Shown one piece after another: positions 58,818-64,000 of a stretch of 64,000 nt of DNA; position 1 is the stretch's first letter, and each line of letters opens with the position of its first letter. The translations under genes and the position numbers were made by a program. The DNA is taken from NCBI GenBank assembly GCA_002426575.1, contig DIRE01000061.1, positions 46,521-110,520 on the forward strand, given 5' to 3'. The notes under the pieces are model-generated. The model ran no database searches. It was not told the origin of the DNA and saw nothing but the letters and a program-made list of their open reading frames with translations. Source of the DNA: Clostridiaceae bacterium UBA5444 (GTDB lineage Bacteria; Bacillota; Clostridia; Clostridiales; Oxobacteraceae).

Positions 58818-59537
58818 ATGGAAAAAGATGATGCTTTTAAAAACCAAGAAGAAAAGCCAAGTGAAAATACTGATAACTTAAATAAACCAATTACAAATAT
58901 AAAGGAGATTGGACAATCGAATATACCAGAGCTTAAAAGTAATATTTATTGCCTAAGCATAATTGGGCAGATAGAAGGTCATGCCGTACTGCCTCCACAG
59001 AGCAAAGCAACTAAGTATGAGCACATTATACCTCTTCTTGTTGCTATAGAGGAGAGCAAGGACATTGAGGGAGTGTTAATAATACTAAATACTGTTGGTG
59101 GGGATGTAGAGGCGGGGCTTGCAATTGCAGAGATGATAAATAGTCTAAGCAAGCCTACAGTTTCTTTGGTTATAGGTGGAGGCCACAGTATTGGCGTTCC
59201 TCTTGCAACCTCTGCTAACTATTCTTTTATATCTCCATCAGCCACAATGATTGTCCACCCAATTAGATTAAATGGTTTAATAATTGGTGCGCCTCAAACA
59301 TTTGACTATTTTAGGAAGATGCAGGATAGAATAGTATTTTTCATTGAAAGAACATCAAAAGCTTCAAGAGAAAAGATTATGACTCTCATGCAGCAAACAG
59401 ATGATCTGCTAAACGATATGGGTACAATTCTTATAGGAAAACAAGCTGTTGAGGCAGGTTTAATTGATTCTGTGGGAGGAGTAAAAGATTCTATAAAAAA
59501 ACTTAAAGAACTAATAGAGAAAAATAGAAGTGAGTAA
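58818..59537 (+). CDS. tepA: ClpP-like protease TepA
   Basis: A 239-residue member of the Clp protease/crotonase superfamily called translocation-enhancing protein in Bacillus. The core has LIILNTVGGDVEAGLAIAEMI, the nucleophile Ser in GGGHSIGVPLATSANY, and the His in MIVHPIRLNG. The N-terminal 40 residues are charged and not conserved in look. There is no signal peptide or membrane segment. Its position just before spoIIIE/ftsK matches Bacillus. Confidence 0.9.
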   Translation: MEKDDAFKNQEEKPSENTDNLNKPITNIKEIGQSNIPELKSNIYCLSIIGQIEGHAVLPPQSKATKYEHIIPLLVAIEESKDIEGVLIILNTVGGDVEAGLAIAEMINSLSKPTVSLVIGGGHSIGVPLATSANYSFISPSATMIVHPIRLNGLIIGAPQTFDYFRKMQDRIVFFIERTSKASREKIMTLMQQTDDLLNDMGTILIGKQAVEAGLIDSVGGVKDSIKKLKELIEKNRSE

Positions 59538-59570
59538 TATTGTATGTTATAATTAAATGATGTATTGAGC

Positions 59571-59617
59571 ATTGTAGGGAATGTATTTTAAGGCTTGTAA
59601 AATACATTCCCTACAAT
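59571..59617. repeat. Perfect 19-bp inverted repeat between tepA and ftsK
   Basis: Arms 59571-59589 and 59599-59617 (ATTGTAGGGAATGTATTTT and its complement) surround a 9-base loop. The tail is AGATTTTATATTT, only partly T-rich, so it is either a weak terminator for tepA or a dispersed palindrome. Confidence 0.75.
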
Positions 59618-59682
59618 AGATTTTATATTTGATATAAAGGAAATTATATTTTAACATAGAATACCTAATCGGTGGTGATTAA

Positions 59683-62004
59683 ATGGCTAGAAAAAAAGCA
59701 AGTAGAAAATCAAATAATCAAAAACTAATTAATGAGATATATGGAATAATTATTATTATGTTTTCTGCACTCCTTATTATCAGTATATATTTTAATAGCG
59801 GTGGGATAATAGGGCAGGCAGTTAAAAACGTATTTAAGGGATTAATGGGTATTGGCGCATATATTATACCTATTTTTGTTTTAATGCTAGGGATTGAAAT
59901 AATACTTAAACAAAACAAGGTTAAAATAGAGCATAAATTTTATGCAATGGCCTTTTTGTATTTGTTTTTTATTGTTTTTATAGAGATAGATCAGTCCACT
60001 AAAATTATAGATGTTTCATTTTGGAAAAGAATAGAGATGATTTATAAATCAGGTATAGACAATTTAGGCGGAGGAGCTATAGGAGAGATTATATGCTACC
60101 CTACAATAAAACTTCTTGGGGTAGTGGGAACCTATATTTTTTCTGGAACATTTATGTTTGTCAATATACTTATTATAACTAATGCTTCCGTATACAACAT
60201 TTCAAGCTCCATAAAAAATAACACTAAAAAGGTGTTTGGTAAGATATCAAGGCCTAAACCAAATAGTAAAAAGAAGGACGAAAATATACAAGACCAATAT
60301 ATTGATGTTGATGGAGAAGATAAACAAAAATACATAGAAGATGTCAGCAAAAAAATAAAAATACTAGACTTTTTTAAGTCTTCAGATTTAAATGATGCTG
60401 AAGAAAATGATGATCCAATGGTTATTGATGTAAACCAAGCTAAAGACAATGGTAAGGAAAATAAACATGATTATGAGGCTGAAGGCGTTGATCTAGGTTC
60501 TGCTAAATCTAAAAAGCAAAAGAGTAGCTCTAAAGATAACCAAAATATATGTGATGAAATTAATACTCATGCAAAAAAGCCTATTAATAAATTTGTTTTT
60601 CCTCCTTTAGAATTATTAAATAATCAGGTTTCAAATAAATCTGTTGGTGATAAAAAAGAGCTTATAAGCAGTGCAAAAGTACTTGAGGAAACCCTTGACA
60701 GCTTTGGAGTAGAAGCAAAGGTTGTTCAGGTAAGCAGAGGACCTGTGATTACAAGGTATGAACTCCAGCCAAATCCAGGAGTTAAGGTTAGCAAAATAGT
60801 AAATCTATCTGATGATATTGCATTAAACCTAGCGGCATCTGCAGTTAGAATTGAGGCACCAATACCTGGTAAGGCTGCAGTAGGTATTGAAATACCAAAT
60901 AAAGACGCATCCCCTGTTTTTTTAAGGGAGGTATTAGAGTCTAAGGAGTTTATAAATAGTAAGTCCCCATTAAGCTTTGCATTAGGGAAAGATGTAGCTG
61001 GAAATAGTATTATTGCAGACCTTTCAAAGATGCCCCATCTTTTAATAGCGGGGGCTACAGGGTCTGGCAAAAGTGTATGCGTAAATTCATTAATAGCTAG
61101 TATATTATATAAAGCATCACCTGAGGATGTAAGGTTGGTTATGATTGACCCAAAGGTAGTTGAACTTAGCACCTACAATGGTATACCCCATCTTTTAATA
61201 CCTGTTGTGACAGATTCAAGAAAGGCAGCAGGTGCCCTAGGCTGGGCAGTACAAGAGATGACAAACAGGTATAAACTATTTGCAGACAATAATGTAAGAA
61301 ATATAGAAAGCTATAATGATTTAATGGAAAAAACAACCCCAGAAAATAAGCTTCCAAAGATAATAATAATAATAGATGAGCTTGCTGATTTAATGATGGT
61401 TGCTCCAAATGATGTTGAGGATTGCATATGCAGATTAGCACAGATGGCAAGGGCTGCAGGTATGCACCTTGTAGTTGCAACTCAAAGACCATCTGTAGAT
61501 GTAATCACAGGGGTAATCAAGGCAAATATACCATCTAGAATATCATTTGCAGTTTCTAGCCAAGTAGATTCGAGGACAATACTTGATATGGCAGGAGCAG
61601 AGAAATTACTTGGAAAAGGCGATATGCTATATTATCCAATTGGGGAATCAAAGCCAATAAGGGTTCAGGGGTCATTTGTATCAGAAGAAGAGGTAGAAAA
61701 GGTGGTAGGTTTTATTAAAAACCAGACTACTGCAGATTATGAAGAAGAGATAATAGATGAAATAGAGAATGATAATAATACCGATTTAAGCGATGCAGAT
61801 GAACTATTACCTGAAGCTATAAAAATTGTTATAGATAATGGACAGGCTTCCATATCATTATTACAAAGAAGAATGAGAATTGGATATAATAGGGCAGCAA
61901 GACTCATTGATAGTATGGAGGAAAGAGGTATAATAGGGGGATATGAGGGTAGTAAACCAAGACAAGTACTTATATCAAAAGATGAATTTGAAAGCATGAC
62001 TTAA
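59683..62004 (+). CDS. spoIIIE: DNA translocase FtsK/SpoIIIE
   Basis: It pumps chromosomal DNA through the division or sporulation septum. The 773-residue protein has four N-terminal membrane helices (about 20-165), a charged low-complexity linker (about 185-310), then alpha/beta motor domains with Walker A IAGATGSGKSVCVNS and Walker B IIIIDELADLMMVA, the RLAQMARAAGMHLVVATQRP segment, and a C-terminal gamma winged helix (ISLLQRRMRIGYNRAARLID) that reads polar DNA motifs. The tepA-spoIIIE order supports SpoIIIE; one protein may serve both roles. ATG follows GGTGGTGATT. Confidence 0.95.
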   Translation: MARKKASRKSNNQKLINEIYGIIIIMFSALLIISIYFNSGGIIGQAVKNVFKGLMGIGAYIIPIFVLMLGIEIILKQNKVKIEHKFYAMAFLYLFFIVFIEIDQSTKIIDVSFWKRIEMIYKSGIDNLGGGAIGEIICYPTIKLLGVVGTYIFSGTFMFVNILIITNASVYNISSSIKNNTKKVFGKISRPKPNSKKKDENIQDQYIDVDGEDKQKYIEDVSKKIKILDFFKSSDLNDAEENDDPMVIDVNQAKDNGKENKHDYEAEGVDLGSAKSKKQKSSSKDNQNICDEINTHAKKPINKFVFPPLELLNNQVSNKSVGDKKELISSAKVLEETLDSFGVEAKVVQVSRGPVITRYELQPNPGVKVSKIVNLSDDIALNLAASAVRIEAPIPGKAAVGIEIPNKDASPVFLREVLESKEFINSKSPLSFALGKDVAGNSIIADLSKMPHLLIAGATGSGKSVCVNSLIASILYKASPEDVRLVMIDPKVVELSTYNGIPHLLIPVVTDSRKAAGALGWAVQEMTNRYKLFADNNVRNIESYNDLMEKTTPENKLPKIIIIIDELADLMMVAPNDVEDCICRLAQMARAAGMHLVVATQRPSVDVITGVIKANIPSRISFAVSSQVDSRTILDMAGAEKLLGKGDMLYYPIGESKPIRVQGSFVSEEEVEKVVGFIKNQTTADYEEEIIDEIENDNNTDLSDADELLPEAIKIVIDNGQASISLLQRRMRIGYNRAARLIDSMEERGIIGGYEGSKPRQVLISKDEFESMT

Positions 62005-62068
62005 TTTCCCAGGAAATGGGTAATATATCTTTTTAAACTATATATATTTTTTGAAAGGGGAGTAATCA

Positions 62069-63421
62069 TTGGCTCATAAGATAAATGTTGGACTTGTTTC
62101 ATTAGGCTGTGACAAAAATAGGGTTGATTCAGAGATAATGCTTGGGGTGTTGTCAGACAATGAATACAAAATAGTAAATGATGAAAAAATAGCTGATGTA
62201 ATAATTGTTAATACTTGTGGCTTTATTGAAGCTGCTAAAGAAGAATCCATAGATACAATACTTGAAATGGCTAGAAATAAAGAAAATGGCAGATGCAAAC
62301 TGCTTATTGCAACAGGATGTTTAGCTGAAAGGTACAGTGATGATTTATTAAATGAGATACCAGAGTTAGACGTTGTTTTAGGTACAGGCAATTATATGGA
62401 GATAGACTCCATAATAAAAGAAGCATTTAAAGAGAAAAAGAGAATAAAAAGAACTGAAAACATAGATTATAACATTGAATTTGAAAATAATAGAGTACTT
62501 ACTACTCCTTTATATACTGCTTATATAAAGATAGCTGAAGGATGTAATAATAGATGCAGCTACTGTATAATACCTAAACTAAGAGGAAAATACAGAAGCC
62601 GGTCGATTGAAAATATAGTGGATGAGGCAACAAGATTATCTATAAATGGTACAAAAGAGTTAATATTAGTTGCTCAAGATACAACGAAATACGGTATAGA
62701 CATATATGGGAAAAAGATGCTGCCATCTCTTATACAAAAATTATCAGATATTAAAGGCATAGAATGGATAAGACTGCTTTATTGTTATCCCGAAGATATA
62801 GATAACGCCTTAATAGAAGAAATAAAAACAAATAACAAGGTGTGTAAATATATAGATATACCATTGCAGCATGTAAATGATGATATACTAATAAATATGA
62901 GAAGAAAAAGCCGCAATAAAGATATAATAAATCTTATAACAAATCTTAGGAGCAATATACCAGATATAGTTATAAGGACAACCTTTATAGTTGGTTTCCC
63001 TGGTGAGACTGAAGATACGTTTAATCAGTTATTAGATTTTTTAAATGAATATAAGATTGACCATGTAGGTGTATTTACCTATTCTCAAGAAGAGGAAACT
63101 GAAGCTTTTTTATTTCCAAACCAAATAGACGATGAAACCAAAAAGAAAAGACAAAATAAGTTATGCCTGCTCCAAAGCAAAATATCAAGAGAAAAAGGCA
63201 TGACTAAAATAGGAAAAGTTTTAGACGTACTTATAGAAGGTATAGGGGATGATGGGGTTTATATTGGAAGGTATTATGGATATGCCCCAGATATAGATGG
63301 GGTTGTATATGTAAGAAGTAACGGTTATCATATTAATATAGGTAACTTTGTAAAAGTAAAGATTACAGATGCACTTGATTATGATTTGGTGGGAGAGGTT
63401 AGTTATGAATCTTGCAAATAA
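62069..63421 (+). CDS. rimO: Ribosomal protein S12 methylthiotransferase RimO
   Basis: RimO adds a methylthio group to an Asp of S12 using two iron-sulfur clusters. The 450-residue protein has the N-terminal MTTase domain with cysteines in [26 protein letters not shown] and ATGCLAER, the radical SAM motif [17 protein letters not shown] (CxxxCxxC), and a C-terminal TRAM domain. The start is TTG at 62069 after AAAGGGGAGT. Its end overlaps pgsA by 17 bases. Confidence 0.95.
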   Translation: MAHKINVGLVSLGCDKNRVDSEIMLGVLSDNEYKIVNDEKIADVIIVNTCGFIEAAKEESIDTILEMARNKENGRCKLLIATGCLAERYSDDLLNEIPELDVVLGTGNYMEIDSIIKEAFKEKKRIKRTENIDYNIEFENNRVLTTPLYTAYIKIAEGCNNRCSYCIIPKLRGKYRSRSIENIVDEATRLSINGTKELILVAQDTTKYGIDIYGKKMLPSLIQKLSDIKGIEWIRLLYCYPEDIDNALIEEIKTNNKVCKYIDIPLQHVNDDILINMRRKSRNKDIINLITNLRSNIPDIVIRTTFIVGFPGETEDTFNQLLDFLNEYKIDHVGVFTYSQEEETEAFLFPNQIDDETKKKRQNKLCLLQSKISREKGMTKIGKVLDVLIEGIGDDGVYIGRYYGYAPDIDGVVYVRSNGYHINIGNFVKVKITDALDYDLVGEVSYESCK

Positions 63422-63923
63422 GCTAACTATGATGAGAATTATTTTGGTACCAATATTCTTAATTTTTATTGCCCTGAATTGGGAGTATGGAGTATATGTT
63501 GCAACAGCAGTATTTATAATAGCAGCAATTACAGACAAACTTGATGGATATATAGCTAGAAGCAGAAATGAAATAACAACATTCGGTAAATTTATGGATC
63601 CTCTAGCAGATAAATTATTAACTGTTTCCGCATTAGTATCTTTAGTAGAACTTAAAAGGCTTCCAACCTGGGTTGTTATGATAATAATTGCAAGAGAGTT
63701 TGCGGTTACAGGACTTAGATCATTAGCTGCAACTGAGGGCATAGTTATAGCTGCAAGCTGGTGGGGAAAATTAAAGACTGCCACCCAGATTGTTGCAATA
63801 GTTGCAGTACTTATTAACCTGCCATACTACAATATTTTGATGTGGATTGCAGTAATAGTTACGGTTATATCTGGAGTTGACTATTTCTATAAAAATAAGG
63901 ATGTATTTAATTTTGATAAATAG
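63405..63923 (+). CDS. pgsA: CDP-diacylglycerol-glycerol-3-phosphate 3-phosphatidyltransferase
   Basis: PgsA makes phosphatidylglycerol phosphate from the CDP-diacylglycerol that CdsA supplies. The 172-residue membrane protein starts [22 protein letters not shown] and has the CDP-alcohol phosphotransferase motif [27 protein letters not shown], given here as two joined parts: D-x2-DG-x2-AR, then G-x3-D-x3-D. ATG at 63405 follows GGGAGAGG inside the end of rimO; the longer frame from 63369 has no ribosome site. Confidence 0.95.
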   Translation: MNLANKLTMMRIILVPIFLIFIALNWEYGVYVATAVFIIAAITDKLDGYIARSRNEITTFGKFMDPLADKLLTVSALVSLVELKRLPTWVVMIIIAREFAVTGLRSLAATEGIVIAASWWGKLKTATQIVAIVAVLINLPYYNILMWIAVIVTVISGVDYFYKNKDVFNFDK

Positions 63924-63977
63924 ATTAAATATATAACCTTATTACTATTTTTTGATTACTAAACGTTTAGTGCTTGT

Positions 63978-64000
63978 TGTTTAATGTTTAATGTTTAATG
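63978..64000. repeat. Tandem TGTTTAA heptamer at the window edge
   Basis: Just over three copies of TGTTTAA (63978-63984, 63985-63991, 63992-63998) run to the end of the window. A CTAAACGTTTAG palindrome lies at 63959-63970. The array may continue outside. Confidence 0.7.

Noticed and set aside
63221..63784. 187-codon open frame on the - strand
   Set aside because: Opposite rimO and pgsA, both well supported; no coding features of its own.

Overview
The window is a low-GC chromosomal segment from a spore-forming, Clostridium-like member of the Firmicutes. The evidence is the very A+T-rich codon use, strong AGGAGG-type ribosome binding sites, frequent TTG starts, PolC-type DNA polymerase III, CodY, and sporulation-linked genes (SpoIIIE/FtsK, YmxH, YheC/YheD-type ATP-grasp proteins, a YtvI-like permease). 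Almost everything is on the + strand; only comM/yifB is on the - strand. No tRNA, rRNA, CRISPR array or intact transposase was seen.

Region 1 (1-4860) is the accessory part. After the 3' end of an Elp3-like radical SAM gene comes a decayed cassette. It holds a VanR-like response regulator fused by deletion to the tail of a VanS-like kinase, a broken radical SAM peptide maturase with its cysteine motif and a C-terminal remnant, a membrane-protein tail, and one intact ABC exporter. This looks like the ruin of a ribosomally made peptide (RiPP/bacteriocin) locus lodged between the Elp3-like gene and smc. No precursor peptide gene was found.

Region 2 (4860-15600) is the conserved smc-ftsY-ylxM-ffh-rpsP-khpA-rimM-trmD-rplS-rbgA-rnhB-yraN block: chromosome organisation, protein targeting and ribosome assembly. 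Strong promoters precede smc, ylxM-ffh and rplS, and rplS has a leader.

Region 3 (15600-22800) has comM on the - strand, then four consecutive YheC/YheD-family genes on the + strand (one degenerate, three with apparently complete ATP-grasp sites) and a small membrane protein. The substrate of these enzymes cannot be told from sequence, and this is the best intact candidate for a poorly described system.

Region 4 (22900-40140) runs dprA-topA-trmFO-hslVU-codY, then rpsB-tsf, pyrH-frr-(small ORF)-uppS-cdsA-(AI-2E permease)-dxr-rseP-ispG: DNA uptake and topology, proteolysis, nutrient sensing, translation, and isoprenoid, cell-wall-carrier and phospholipid precursors. A complex tandem and inverted repeat lies between tsf and pyrH, and a relative of it lies near 58.65 kb.

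Region 5 (40200-54750) is polC, then rimP-nusA-ylxR-infB-rbfA-nrnA-truB-ribF, then rpsO and pnp. Region 6 (54900-64000) is an M16 peptidase, dut (with an unusual insert), ymxH, dapG, tepA, spoIIIE/ftsK, rimO and pgsA. Most intergenic gaps contain clear hairpin terminators, so these blocks are probably several transcription units rather than one operon.
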